Part shown: positions 12,213-24,098 of the stretch, piece by piece
Layout of the letters: every line of letters starts with the position of its first letter
How positions within the stretch are numbered: the first letter of the stretch is position 1
From: Arabidopsis thaliana
Taxonomy: Eukaryota; Streptophyta; Magnoliopsida; Brassicales; Brassicaceae
DNA length: 64,000 nt
Assembly (NCBI RefSeq): GCF_000001735.4
Contig: NC_003076.8
Location: 16,681,835-16,745,834, forward strand
Reading direction: 5' to 3'
Notes under the pieces: model-generated
What the model was told of the DNA's origin: nothing
Seen by the model: the letters and a program-made list of their open reading frames with translations, nothing else
Database searches by the model: none
Program-made: the position numbers and the translations under genes

Positions 12213-15200
12213 ATGGCTTTGTCTTCTTCTTTGTCTTGCATCAAGAGATACCAAGTCTTTTCGAGCTTCCACGGTCCAGATGTCCGTAAAGGGTTTCTCA
12301 GTCATTTACACAGTGTCTTTGCAAGCAAAGGTATCACGACTTTCAATGATCAGAAGATCGACAGAGGCCAGACGATCGGACCTGAGCTCATACAAGGGAT
12401 TAGAGAAGCTAGAGTCTCGATCGTTGTGCTCTCGAAGAAGTACGCTTCTTCCAGCTGGTGTTTAGATGAACTTGTGGAAATCTTGAAGTGCAAAGAAGCT
12501 TTGGGGCAGATTGTGATGACTGTTTTTTACGAAGTTGATCCGTCAGATGTTAAGAAACAGAGTGGAGTGTTCGGGGAAGCTTTTGAGAAGACTTGTCAAG
12601 GGAAAAATGAGGAGGTGAAGATCCGATGGAGAAATGCTTTGGCACATGTCGCTACCATTGCTGGGGAACACTCTCTTAATTGGTATGTCTCAATGAATTT
12701 AGTGCTTTTTATTTTTCTCAAGCAATTTGTTTTCGTAAATTTAGACCAACCAGATCTATTTGGTTTTGCTTTTGTTAGGGATAATGAAGCAAAGATGATC
12801 CAAAAGATTGTTACAGATGTTTCAGACAAACTGAATCTCACACCGTCGAGGGATTTTGAGGGGATGGTAGGGATGGAAGCTCACTTGAAAAGATTGAACT
12901 CTTTGTTATGCCTGGAAAGTGATGAAGTCAAGATGATTGGAATTTGGGGTCCTGCAGGGATTGGTAAGACTACCATTGCTAGAACTTTATTCAACAAAAT
13001 CTCTAGTATTTTTCCGTTTAAATGTTTTATGGAGAACCTCAAGGGAAGTATTAAGGGTGGTGCTGAACATTATTCCAAGTTGAGCTTGCAAAAGCAACTT
13101 CTGTCTGAGATTTTGAAGCAAGAGAATATGAAGATACATCATTTAGGCACAATCAAACAATGGCTACACGATCAAAAAGTGCTCATCATTCTTGACGATG
13201 TAGATGATCTTGAGCAATTAGAGGTATTGGCTGAAGATCCTTCTTGGTTTGGTTCTGGCAGTCGGATCATCGTTACCACAGAAGATAAGAATATTTTGAA
13301 GGCACATAGGATTCAGGATATCTACCATGTGGATTTTCCATCCGAGGAAGAAGCTCTTGAGATCTTATGTCTCTCTGCATTCAAACAAAGCTCTATACCA
13401 GATGGTTTTGAAGAGCTTGCCAATAAAGTAGCTGAGCTTTGCGGCAATCTTCCATTAGGCCTTTGTGTCGTGGGTGCATCTTTGCGTCGGAAGAGCAAGA
13501 ACGAGTGGGAACGTCTATTATCTAGGATCGAATCTAGTCTTGATAAAAATATTGATAACATATTAAGAATCGGATATGACAGATTGTCAACGGAAGATCA
13601 ATCTCTATTCCTTCACATTGCATGCTTCTTCAACAATGAAAAGGTTGATTATTTGACAGCCTTGCTAGCTGACAGAAAGTTGGATGTTGTAAATGGTTTC
13701 AATATCCTAGCCGATAGATCTCTCGTGCGTATATCTACCGATGGGCATGTAGTGATGCACCACTATCTACTACAAAAATTGGGTAGACGGATAGTTCATG
13801 AACAGTGGCCTAACGAGCCCGGGAAACGTCAATTTTTAATTGAGGCAGAAGAGATTCGTGATGTACTAACAAAAGGAACAGTAAGTTTAAGTTCGTACAT
13901 ATATAATTCTAGATATTGCCTATTTTTAGTGATAACAATCTCATCAGTCTTCTTTGGGAATATTTTGTAGGGTACTGAATCTGTCAAAGGTATATCATTT
14001 GATACATCCAATATCGAAGAGGTTTCGGTAGGTAAGGGGGCTTTTGAAGGAATGCGTAATCTCCAATTCCTAAGAATCTATAGAGACTCTTTCAATAGTG
14101 AAGGTACTTTGCAAATACCAGAAGATATGGAGTATATACCTCCTGTTAGGTTACTACATTGGCAAAATTACCCAAGAAAAAGTCTTCCTCAGAGATTCAA
14201 CCCGGAACATCTCGTCAAAATTCGTATGCCAAGCAGCAAGCTCAAGAAGCTCTGGGGAGGAATCCAGGTTGGTATTTGGTTATTCTTTCTTGTGCTTCTA
14301 ATGATTCAATTTAAATAAATATGATATTTTCTCATTTGTTGTGTTTAACATGCAGCCCCTTCCTAATCTCAAGAGCATAGATATGAGTTTTTCCTATAGT
14401 TTGAAAGAAATCCCAAATCTTTCGAAAGCCACTAATCTCGAGATATTGAGTCTTGAGTTCTGCAAAAGTTTGGTGGAGCTTCCCTTTTCTATTTTGAATC
14501 TACACAAACTGGAGATTCTGAATGTTGAAAACTGCTCTATGCTAAAAGTTATTCCCACCAACATCAACTTAGCATCTCTTGAGAGACTCGACATGACTGG
14601 TTGCTCGGAATTGAGAACTTTTCCAGATATCTCCAGCAACATCAAGAAACTCAATCTCGGAGATACAATGATAGAAGATGTCCCTCCATCAGTTGGATGT
14701 TGGTCTCGTCTTGATCACCTTTACATTGGCAGCAGAAGCCTCAAGAGATTGCATGTACCACCATGTATAACTTCGCTAGTTCTTTGGAAAAGTAATATAG
14801 AGAGTATTCCAGAAAGCATCATAGGTCTCACTCGTCTAGATTGGCTGAATGTCAATAGCTGCAGAAAACTCAAGTCAATTCTGGGTCTCCCCTCCTCCCT
14901 CCAGGACCTAGATGCAAATGATTGTGTATCACTCAAGAGAGTATGCTTCTCTTTCCATAACCCAATCAGGGCACTCAGTTTCAACAACTGTTTGAATCTG
15001 GATGAAGAAGCAAGAAAAGGAATCATACAACAATCAGTGTACAGATACATATGCTTACCAGGTAAAAAGATCCCTGAAGAGTTCACTCACAAAGCAACAG
15101 GGAGATCCATAACCATCCCTCTGTCCCCTGGTACTCTCTCTGCTTCCTCAAGGTTTAAGGCTTCCATTCTCATTTTGCCAGTTGAGAGCTACGAAACTGA

Positions 15201-15693
15201 TGATATAAGTTGTAGTTTAAGAACCAAAGGAGGTGTTGAAGTTCATTGCTGCGAGCTTCCATATCACTTTTTGTTGCGTTCTCGGTCAGAACACCTGTTT
15301 ATATTTCATGGTGACTTGTTTCCCCAAGGAAACAAATACCATGAAGTGGATGTGACTATGAGCGAGATTACATTTGAGTTCAGCCACACTAAAATCGGTG
15401 ACAAGATTATTGAGTGTGGTGTACAGATCATGACAGAGGGAGCTGAGGGTGACAGTAGCAGGGAATTGGACAGCTTTGAAACTGAGAGTAGCAGCAGCCA
15501 AGTGGACAACTTTGAAACTGGAGGCAACAACAATCACCACACCGATGGAAATGGAGATGGAAACTATCAAGCAGAAGGTTTCAAGTTCTTTCAAGATGAA
15601 AACATCAAAACCAGTAAACATACTGGTTTTAGGAGTTGGCTTCGGGAGCTTGGTCTTAAAGTGAAGAAGATGAATTCTCATGGAGTCTCATGA
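12213..15693 (+). CDS. SSI4: TIR-NB-ARC-LRR immune receptor (SSI4/DM1-type)
   Basis: Four exons: join(12213..12682, 12779..13880, 13971..14267, 14356..15693), 1068 aa. This is the usual TNL layout, with TIR, NB-ARC and LRR split by short introns. TIR is residues 12-157, with the conserved NADase glutamate E86 in [13 protein letters not shown] shows the P-loop GPAGIGKTT (214-222), kinase-2 VLIILDDVDD (291-300), GSRIIVTTED (317-326), GNLPLGL (379-385) and the MHx motif VMHHYLLQKLG. LRRs lie from about 590, followed by a C-JID (LPGKKIPEEFTHKATG). It is an intracellular pathogen sensor that signals through EDS1. The ssi4 autoimmune allele is known as G422R. Residue 422 here is the glycine in ILRIGYDRLS, so this is the wild-type form. 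The name rests on recalled locus order and on this residue. Confidence 0.93.
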
Positions 15694-16365
15694 AGACCAA
15701 ACCAGTTTTTGGCACTTTCTTAGCTCCTTAATCATCTTCATAAGGTACTCTCTCTTAAATAACAGATGGAGATGGAGAATATGAGCCTGAAGCTGTTAAG
15801 CTCTGTAAATGTAGATGAAAACATCCTTGGTTGTTGGATTTAGTTTGGGAAGTTTAAGGGTAGACGAAGAAGTACAAAACATGCAACTTAGGTCGTAGGA
15901 TACTTATGATTAGGGATACTTTTTCGCTTGAGTATATCTGTAATGTATTAAAAATTAGTTATGCATTTGATCGGTAAAGCTTAATGATTACTGATTCTGG
16001 ACATTAGCCATTAGTGAAATCGAGTTTATTCCCGTCATTTGTAAACTTGTTATTGCTTTAGGTCTTCCCATTAACGAGCATAAGTATTTGGCATACACTA
16101 GAGACCAGTTTCCTTACTCTCTGTTGTTGATTTGGTTGTTGATGTGTTGTATGGATTGCTGTAGAAGATATATTGCTTTGTTCTTTAGTCGTTGCGATTC
16201 TTTGGGGTCAATCTTAAGAGATGGTTTTATCTGAGTCTGCAGAGTGATGTTAGAATTGATTCTGGTTAGAATGTAGATTGCCTTAGCCATCTAACGTAAG
16301 CGTTAGAAGCTTATGTGAATCAATCTATCAACGCTTAACATTATATTCTTTCTGTTTAACGTAAG
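15694..16365. other. 3' flank of TNL unit 2 with a 161-bp segment absent from unit 1
   Basis: It matches 10402-10915 except for an extra block at about 15900-16060, which lies between two TAGG tetramers (CGTAGG ... TTTAGG). Either unit 1 lost it by recombination at TAGG or unit 2 gained it. No coding content. Confidence 0.6.
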
Positions 16366-17117
16366 GGAACATTAATGCCATAGAGACTGCAAAGGCAGAA
16401 AAAACAGAGGAAATCGATATAGTGCTTTGGCAGGGGAGAAACGACGTCTATAGACCCTGTTTCTCTACTAAGGAGACGTGGCATCATATTTGAAACAGAT
16501 CAAATAAAGTTGCATGGCACAAAGCTGTTTGGTTCCCTTATGCGACTCCAAAATTCTCGTTTTGTGTTTGGCTAGCTGTCCTTAACAAATTATCAACAGG
16601 AGATAGAATTGAGAAATGGAACATCGGTGGATTGTGTGTTCTGTAATAACATGTTGGAGACTAGGGACCATCTGCTCTTCTCATGTGTTTACTCCTCAGC
16701 AGTTTGGTCGGCCGTAGCAAAGAACATCTTCAAGTCCAGATACTCTACGGATTGGAGCAGCCTTATCTACATCTCTAAATGCAACATAATCGGATAGAGA
16801 GATTCTTAGCTCGATACATCTTACAAGCTTCAGTCTATACACTTTGGAGAGAGAGAAATGGAAGGAGGCATGGTGAGGACCCTAACCCTGCAGCTAGACT
16901 CATACGGTGGATCGACAAGCAAATGCGCAATGCTCTTTCATCCATCAAAGAGATGGGCGATCGAAGATATGATACGGGACTACAACTGTGGTTTGCAACT
17001 GCAAATTAACCTCTGTTGATCTTTAATTTTCTCAGCTGTTTTCAATCTAAAGGTGCACTTGTTGTAAGAAAGATATTTTTACTTTTGAATATAATTTAAC
17101 ATTACATTCAAAAAAAG
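16366..17117 (+). mobile_element. 5'-truncated LINE fragment (RT zinc-binding and C-terminal tail)
   Basis: It is absent from the matching place in unit 1 (near 10922). Frames across 16450-17009 encode pieces typical of the end of plant LINE ORF2. One is a zf-RVT-type stretch, SVDCVFCNNMLETRDHLLFSC (16620-16680), with Cys-x2-Cys and His/Cys ligands. The other is a tail, YTLWRERNGRRHGEDP followed by an I-D-K-Q-M-R-N-A-L-type ending (16840-17009). The frames are offset and contain stops. The 3' end is a short A run (17110-17116) directly before GGAGATAGGGAATTTCGACG, which resumes the unit-1 sequence. It is a dead 5'-truncated copy from a different LINE lineage than the one at 17654, since its C-terminal end lacks the RNase H. 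Confidence 0.8.
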
Positions 17118-17653
17118 GAGATAGGGAATTTCGACGATTCTCCAGAGATCAAAACTAAGTACACACAAAGAGACCATATGGTCCAATCAGTTCCAGATAC
17201 TCGGTGCATTGCCTTCTGTTGTGAGCATAAAATGGCAAACCCTATGAAAGAAGGTTGATAGCATTAGAGAAAACCATGAACTGATGATACTTTTACTATT
17301 TTTTTCCGGATTGATTGCATCTTAGAATCATAATCCTGTTTCTATTTGGCCTTAATTAGCTGTTTAAGTACTAAGAAAAGTCTTGTTACCTTGTGATCTA
17401 GTTACTTAGCTGTTTAAGTACTAAGAAACGTTTTTTTATCTTGTGAATTACTTAAGAATCATAATCCTATTTCCATCGGCCTTAGTGAATTACTTTATAC
17501 AGTCTTCAATTGGCCTTGAACTTGGATCTTAAACTTGCATTAATGGAGACTTGATGGAGTTTGGAGAGCTTCAAGAATATTTGGCGGCTGAGACTGGTCT
17601 ATAAAAGTTTCTCTTGGTTCAAGCCTAAACTGGTCATTTGAATGAGTCTTGTA
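17118..17653. other. 3' flank of TNL unit 2, continued
   Basis: It resumes the sequence seen at about 10930-11430 of unit 1, including the tandem GCTGTTTAAGTACTAAGAAA motif, and ends at the LINE target site. Confidence 0.65.
17640..17653. repeat. Target-site duplication, left copy (GAATGAGTCTTGTA)
   Basis: 14 bp, identical to 24099-24112. The intact counterpart in unit 1 is TGAATGAATCTTGTATTATTG near 11424, uninterrupted, which shows the pre-insertion state. Confidence 0.93.
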
Positions 17654-18193
17654 AAATCAAAAAGATAGACTCCGGAAAACTCTCTCGGGCACTTTTCTCG
17701 AGGCTGCTCAGAGAAGTTAACGTTTTCAAAAATAACAGATCTTAACCACTTTTTTTAACTATTAACGGAAACTTTCTCCGGCTCCCTCATCTCCGACCGT
17801 GGTTTTGAAGCTTTCTTCCGGTTACTCTTTCCTGAAGTTCTTGTCGGCTCGTCCCCGGACACCCCCTGCTGTTGGTGAGTTCTTATTGGATGGAAATGTT
17901 GTTTTCCCTCTGCTTTAACGAGGTTATGCGGCTGGGACTGCTTGAGTTTGTGCTGATCCGGATGGAGGTGTTCTCCCTCTAACCTCAGCTTCAGATTCTT
18001 CTTGGAGCCTAAGTGCTCTCCTTCCTGCTTTTCTGCAGTTTTTACATGCATTCGGTTCTATAACTCCAGTGTGCTACTGGTTTTTGGCTTTGTTTAGGTC
18101 ACGTAGTAACTGGTCTCTTGTTTACCTGCTCAGATAGGTACCACTCATAGACGCGTAACGACCCCCGATATAGAACCTCTCTTCAGTGTCACA

Positions 18194-19969
18194 ATGTCGC
18201 AGAAGTTCTCTAGAGCTGAGAAGGAGAAGTGGGTTACTGGAACTAACAAACCGGCTAGGCGTTCTCCTGTTAGAATTCCTGAGAGCGACAACTCCTCTCT
18301 AATTGAAGCAAACAAGTTTACTCTCATTGGTAGGGTTACAAATCCCCTGATTCAAAAACCTAGAGCTGTGGTAAGCTATTTTCCTCAGTTTTGGAATCTA
18401 GACTCTGTAGTGTCTGGCAGAGATCTAGGAAGGGACCGTTTCCTCTTCAAGTTTGAGACTGAAGAGGCCCTTCAGTCAATCTTAAGGAAGGGCCCGTACC
18501 ACTACAAGAGATGGATGCTGATTCTCCAGCGCTGGGAGCCTATTGCTTCAGATCTTTTTCCGGCACTACTCACCTTTTGGGTTAAGATTCATGGACTACC
18601 TGTTCATCAATGGACTCCCCAAACCATCAGAACTATTGGAAGTGAACTGGGTCAAATCACCGGAAGTGAGGCTGGTATCGATGCTGAAAATGGGAGGATC
18701 CGTGTCCAGGTCAATGGGCTGGAACCTCTAGAGATGACGTTGCCTATCCGGATGCCTGCGGGGGAGGTCATCACAGTAGAACTGGAATATGAGAAATTGG
18801 AGAAGCATTGTTTTACATGCTTCTCTCTCCTTCATGAAGAAAGCGACTGCCCTAGGCTTAAAGGGAAACCAGCCAACCCACTCAGGGTTCTTGGAATAAA
18901 TCAGCAAAAGACTCTCCTCAAACTGGAGGCTGAAAAACAAAAGTCTGATCTCAGAAGAGGAGTGGTCAGACACGCTAGCTCTAACCTCATCAGAGATTCA
19001 AATCCCAGACCGTCTCCTGTGGTCACCCATCGGGAGAGTAATTCCCATCATCACCAAACCAGACGCTTTTCACCTGGCCGAGGGAGAGAACATGGAAAAC
19101 AGAGAAGATCTCCCCAAGACTTCTCACCTAATCAGAACTCTCGCTATCCCTCTTACCACCATAGGGATAATCGATCCCCTAATAACAGTGCCAGACATTC
19201 TCGTTCCAGACCCTTTCACTCTGATAACTATCACTCTCAGGCTCATTATTCGCATACCCCTTACCATAAAGTACCTTATTCTAAGGATCCTTCACCTGCA
19301 AGAACAGGAGTTTCTGGAGCCCATACTCCGGTGCAGAGTAAACCCTCCTCTCCCTCTCCTCGTCCAGCGGGTTCTGCTGGTAAAATACTAAGTTCAAAGG
19401 GGAAGGAAATAGCCTCATACCCATCTAGGAGTCGTCGTCCTGCTCTGGAACGCATCGCTCAGAACACCTCTCCGGAGGTTCAGCCGCGAGTAGCGGCGGT
19501 CAGTTCTAACTCCAATCGCTTACAGGAGGTCGCCATTCAGTATCTCGAGGATACCAACCACTTTGGTGGTACCACTAATGATCCAGGTGAGTCAAGTAAG
19601 GTGGTGAGATCTACCTCTCATTTACCTCTGGAAGCTAGGCTGTCCTTTCCCACTACTTCTCAAAACTCTCAGCTGCAAGAAACTAGAATCCACACTTCCC
19701 TAAGATTGGGCCCTCAAGTGGAGACTGTTACGGTTACTATCCCTACTGCTAAGCCGGACAATAAAACCACAAGAAAGAGGAAGACTGCAGCAGAAAGAGC
19801 ACTAGCTTCAGCTCTGCCAAGAGGTGCGCGCAGCCCTCTAAAGGGAGCAAGCCTAAAGAAACAAGGAATCATCAGAACAAGAGGTAAGCAATCACCTAAG
19901 AAAAGACTGAGAACAGACAACTTACCTGAGATTCAGGATAGCTCTCCTCCCCCCCCCCCCCGGTTATGA
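18194..19969 (+). CDS. LINE ORF1: DUF4283 / CCHC-knuckle RNA-binding protein
   Basis: 591 aa starting at ATG 18194. Residues about 40-180 resemble the DUF4283 domain of plant LINE and retroelement ORF1 proteins (LIGRVTN, FWVKIHGLPVHQWT). A knuckle with the pattern C-x2-C-x4-H-x4-C lies at residues 206-219 (CFTCFSLLHEESDC). The C-terminal half is basic and rich in Ser, Pro, Arg and His, as expected for a disordered RNA-binding tail. By analogy it would coat the LINE RNA. The frame runs through a 13-C tract (19949-19961) just before its stop, a site prone to slippage. It is intact, unlike ORF2. Confidence 0.88.
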   Translation: MSQKFSRAEKEKWVTGTNKPARRSPVRIPESDNSSLIEANKFTLIGRVTNPLIQKPRAVVSYFPQFWNLDSVVSGRDLGRDRFLFKFETEEALQSILRKGPYHYKRWMLILQRWEPIASDLFPALLTFWVKIHGLPVHQWTPQTIRTIGSELGQITGSEAGIDAENGRIRVQVNGLEPLEMTLPIRMPAGEVITVELEYEKLEKHCFTCFSLLHEESDCPRLKGKPANPLRVLGINQQKTLLKLEAEKQKSDLRRGVVRHASSNLIRDSNPRPSPVVTHRESNSHHHQTRRFSPGRGREHGKQRRSPQDFSPNQNSRYPSYHHRDNRSPNNSARHSRSRPFHSDNYHSQAHYSHTPYHKVPYSKDPSPARTGVSGAHTPVQSKPSSPSPRPAGSAGKILSSKGKEIASYPSRSRRPALERIAQNTSPEVQPRVAAVSSNSNRLQEVAIQYLEDTNHFGGTTNDPGESSKVVRSTSHLPLEARLSFPTTSQNSQLQETRIHTSLRLGPQVETVTVTIPTAKPDNKTTRKRKTAAERALASALPRGARSPLKGASLKKQGIIRTRGKQSPKKRLRTDNLPEIQDSSPPPPPRL

Positions 19970-20036
19970 TTCCTGCTATCACAAAGAATGGAGTGGATTT
20001 TCAAAGCAATCCACATCCTCTTCCTTAGCGATAACA

Positions 20037-23000
20037 TCCTGGAACTGTCAAGGATTGGGGAGCTCCATGACAGTTCATAGACTCCGCGAAATGCGCCGGA
20101 GTTTCTTCCCGGAGGTGTTATTCCTTATGGAGACTAAGAACCAAGATGAGTATGTAGGTCGGGTGTTCCAATGGCTGGGATATGCGCATAGTTTCACAGT
20201 CCCTCCGTCAGGACTTAGCGGGGGATTGGCGCTTTTTTGGAAACACGAAACCGACCTTGAGATTTTGTCATTCTCCCCAAATTTCATTGATGTTAAAATT
20301 CAGGTAAAGGCAAAGTCCTTCTTTCTTACTCTGGTTTATGGAGATCCTGTCCAACAAAATAGAAGAGCTGTATGGGACCAAATCTCCTCCCTAAGAGGCT
20401 TCTCTGAGGAAGCTTGGCTGCTAGCTGGAGACTTTAATGAGCTATTGGATAACTCAGAAAAAAGAGGTGGTCCTCCCCGTTCCCAAAACTCCTTCATTAA
20501 TTTTCGTAGCTTTGTCTCCCAAAATGGTCTCTGGGACCTTAAGCATTCAGGTAACCCATTTTCGTGGCGAGGAATGAGGTATGACTGCTTGGTTAGACAA
20601 CGGTTAGATCGAGCCATGGCAAATAATTCTTGGTTGGAGAGTTTCCCATCGGGTCGAGCTGAGTATCTGCGTTTCGAAGGATCAGATCACCGGCCTGTAG
20701 TGATTTTTGTGGATGAATCCAGGGCTAAACGTCGAGGCCTCTTCCGCTTTGATAATAGACTCCGGGAAAATAAGGATATCCACAAACTTATTCAGGATAC
20801 CTGGAGTAACACAAGAGAGACCTCAGTTCTCTCTAAAATGAACAGCTGCAGACTAGAAATCATAAAATGGACCAAACTCCAGAATTTGAATTCAGCCTCC
20901 GCGATTAGAGATTACCAAATGGCTTTGGAGGAGGCTCTCTCCTCGGACCCTCCAGACCCTGAAGTCATAGGAGATCTCACAGTAAAACTTGAACAAGCGT
21001 ACAAACTTGAAGAACAGTTTTGGCAACAGAGAAGCAGAGTGCAGTGGTTGCATAGTGGTGATCGGAATTCAAGTTACTTCCATGCTATCACAAGGAACCG
21101 AAGATTCCAGAACCGCATCACTGTATTAGAGGATTCTTCAGGAGTGCCTAGACATGAGGATCACCAACTATCCCAAATAATTTCGGAGTACTTCCAACAA
21201 ATCTTTACCTCAGAATCAGATGGAGATTTTCGGGTGGTTAATGAGGCAATTGAACCTATGGTTTCCCAAGAAGACAATGTCAGGCTAACTAGAATACCAG
21301 ACGCTGAAGAGATTAAGGTGGCAGTGTTTAATATTAACGCAACCAAAGCCCCAGGACCCGATGGGTTTACAGCGGGCTTCTACCACTCTTACTGGCAGAT
21401 TATTGCACCCGAGGTGATCCGCGAGGTTCAGCTTTTCTTTAGCACTAGATCTTTCCCACGACGTATGAATGAGACCCATATCTGCCTTATTCCCAAAGGT
21501 TTGGGACCACGTAAAGTGGCTGATTACCGCCCTATTGCTTTGTGCAATATTTTCTACAAAATTGTAGCTAAAATTCTTACCAATCGAATGCAACAGATCC
21601 TTCCAAAGCTGGTATCCGAAAACCAATCCGCTTTTGTCCCCGGTCGAGCTATCTCCGACAATGTCCTTATAACTCATGAGATTTTACATTATCTCCGACT
21701 CTCCTCAGCTACTAAATATGGCTCAATGGCGATTAAAACCGACATGAGCAAAGCGTATGATAGAGTAGAGTGGGACTTCCTCAAAGCAGTTCTCATTCGT
21801 TTTGGATTTCATGAGATTTGGATGGAGTACTCGAGTGTGTCACATCCGTCTCGTATTCATTCCTGCTGAATGGTGCTCCTCAAGGCAAAGTTTTTCCGAC
21901 CCGAGGGCTGCGACAGGGAGATCCCTTATCGCCGTACCTCTTTATCCTGTGCACGGAGGTCTTATCTGGGTTGTGTAAAAGAGCCCAACTCTTAAACCAG
22001 CTCCCAGGCATCAGTGTATCTCAAAATGGTCCACGCATAAACCATCTTCTCTTCGCCGATGACACGATGTTTTTCATAAAGTCGGATCCAAAGAGTTGTT
22101 CCAAACTTGCTGAAATACTGCTAAGATATGGCAAAGCCTCGGGGCAAAGCATTAACTTCCACAAGTCTTCGATCACCTTTTCATCCAAGACCCCAAACGG
22201 AGTAAGGAGGAGAGCTAAGAGAAGTTTAAAAATCACAAAGGAGGGAGGGGCTGGTAAATACTTAGGTCTCCCTGAGCATTTTGGACGCAGTAAAAGAGAT
22301 GTTTTTGGCGCAATTGTCGACAAGATCAGACAGAAATCTCACAGCTGGGCGACTCGCTTCCTCTCCTCAGCTGGGAAACAAGTTATGCTTAAAGCGGTGT
22401 TGGCTTCGATGCCACTCTATGCCATGACCTGCTTTAAATTGCCCATCTCGTTGTGTAAGAAAATTCAGTCCCTGCTAACACGTTTCTGGTGGGATGATAA
22501 GCCTGACAAAAGAAAAACATCTTGGGTGGCTTGGACCAAGCTATCGACGCCTAAAAATGCTGGGGGTTTGGGCTTTCGTGATATTGAGAGATGCAATGAC
22601 TCCCTGCTAGCCAAGCTGGGGTGGCGCATCATCCAAAATCCGGATTCCTTGTTAGCTCGCATGTTGACTAGCAAATACTGCAGAGACTCCTCCTTTATGG
22701 AGTGTAAGATTACTTCTAGACCTTCTCATGGTTGGCGTAGCATTATAGCAGGCAGAGCGATATTAAAACAAGGGCTGGGATGGCTAATCGTTAATGGAGA
22801 TAAAGTCAACCTCTGGCAGGATCCCTGGCTATCCATCTCGAAACCGCTGACTCCTGTTGGACCTGCAGCTAGAGAACATCAAGAACTGAAAGTGTCCCAC
22901 CTGATTAACCAGGTTACAAAGCAATGGGACTGGGAACGTATCTCTCAGATTCTCCCTGGGTATGAACCCCTCATATCACAACTGCCTGGACCAGCTTGCA

Positions 23001-24058
23001 GAGGAGAGGACAAATTGGTCTGGTTACCGGTTAAATCCGGTTGTTATACTTCACGCTCAGGATATGGACTGACCTCGGTGGAGTTTGTGCCACCAGCTCT
23101 TACGCGCTTCAATTGGCAAAGGCAACTTTGGAAACTGCCTACTATGCCCAAAATAAAAACCTTCCTGTGGAAAGCGGCGAGAGACGCTCTTCCAGTGGGG
23201 CTGCAGCTAGTGAGAAGGCATATTACGCCTCAAGGAGAGTGTCATAGATGTGGGGCTTTGGAGTCAACCACACACATGCTATTTCATTGTGAATTTGCGG
23301 TGCAGGTCTGGAACTTGGCTCCTATTCAGATGGAAAATATCCCTTGGGGGTCTTCAGTCACGGATGCTCTGAGTCTACTCAAGAGGTCTCGCAACCTTCC
23401 TCCGTCAGGATTACATAAAGCGTGTCTGTTTGCGTGGATCAGCTGGCACATCTGGAAGGCAAGAAACCATCTGATTTTTAATAACACCAATTACTCTGCG
23501 ATAGAGATAATCACGAAAGCAGTGCAGGATGCACGGGCATGGCAATCAGCCCAAATTATTTGTTCGGAAAATCGAGGAGTGTCATCTCCTTCATTAGTTC
23601 CCCCTCTTTCTACACAGGGATTCATCTGCTGTGTAGATGCGGCGTGGCAGGCACAGACGTCGCTAGCTGGCTCCGGATGGATCTTCAAGACAGCCACAAA
23701 TCTAGAAGCGGAGTCGGGGCCTTACTCAGCTGGATGCATCCGCGTTCATTCAGTCCTCGCGGCGGAAGCTTGGGCCATTAAGTCGGCCTTGTGTCATGCC
23801 TTGCAGTTAGAGAAAACTGAGCTCGTGTTGTGTTCGGACTCAAAGACTTTAGTCGATGCTCTGACTTCCAATACCCAAATCAATGAAGTCTTTGGGTTAC
23901 TTGAGGAAATTAGATCACTTCAGACTAGTTTCCTCTCCCTATCCTTTCGTTTTATTCCTCGTATTGATAATGTGATAGCTGATTCTGCAGCAAAACTCTC
24001 TCTCTGTAGTTTTGGTAACAGTGGGGGTTTCTTCCCTGGAACTCTGTTATTCGGTTAA
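20037..24058 (+). pseudogene. LINE ORF2: endonuclease / reverse transcriptase / RNase H, frameshifted
   Basis: The first frame, to 21869, encodes an AP-type endonuclease (WNCQGLG, FLMETKN, AGDFNELL, GSDHRPV) and the start of the RT (APGPDGFTAGFY, DYRPIALCNIFYKIVAKIL, SAFVPGRAISDNVL, KTDMSKAYDRVEW). The second frame, from about 21820, continues with ECVTSVSYSFLLNG, GLRQGDPLSP and the catalytic FADD (FADDTMFF). It then encodes a zf-RVT (CHRCGALESTTHMLFHC) and an RNase H (CVDAAW, AAEAWAIKSAL, LCSDSKTL, RIDNVIADSAA). The shift lies at about 21825-21840. The conserved WNCQGLG precedes the first in-frame ATG (20067), and the ATG that overlaps the ORF1 stop (19966) is out of frame with it. A second lesion near the start is therefore likely. 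Confidence 0.9.
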
Positions 24059-24098
24059 GTTTATTGAATGAATACAATTGGTTTGACAAAAAAAAAAA

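Larger units (their letters stand above)
17654..24098 (+). mobile_element. LINE (L1-type non-LTR retrotransposon), apparently full length
   Basis: About 6445 bp, flanked by a perfect 14-bp direct repeat and ending in an A tract (24088-24098), the hallmarks of target-primed reverse transcription. Layout: 5' UTR 17654-18193; ORF1 18194-19969 (DUF4283 plus a CCHC knuckle); ORF2 about 20037-24058 (endonuclease, reverse transcriptase, zf-RVT, RNase H); then a short 3' UTR. It sits in the 3' flank of the second TNL, in the same orientation. ORF2 is frameshifted, so the copy should not be autonomous. Confidence 0.95.

Noticed and set aside
18728..18973. Antisense frames inside the LINE (also at 17755-18051, 21285-21677, 22021-22323)
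   Set aside because: They are shadows of ORF1 and ORF2 codon use on the opposite strand, with no domain content.
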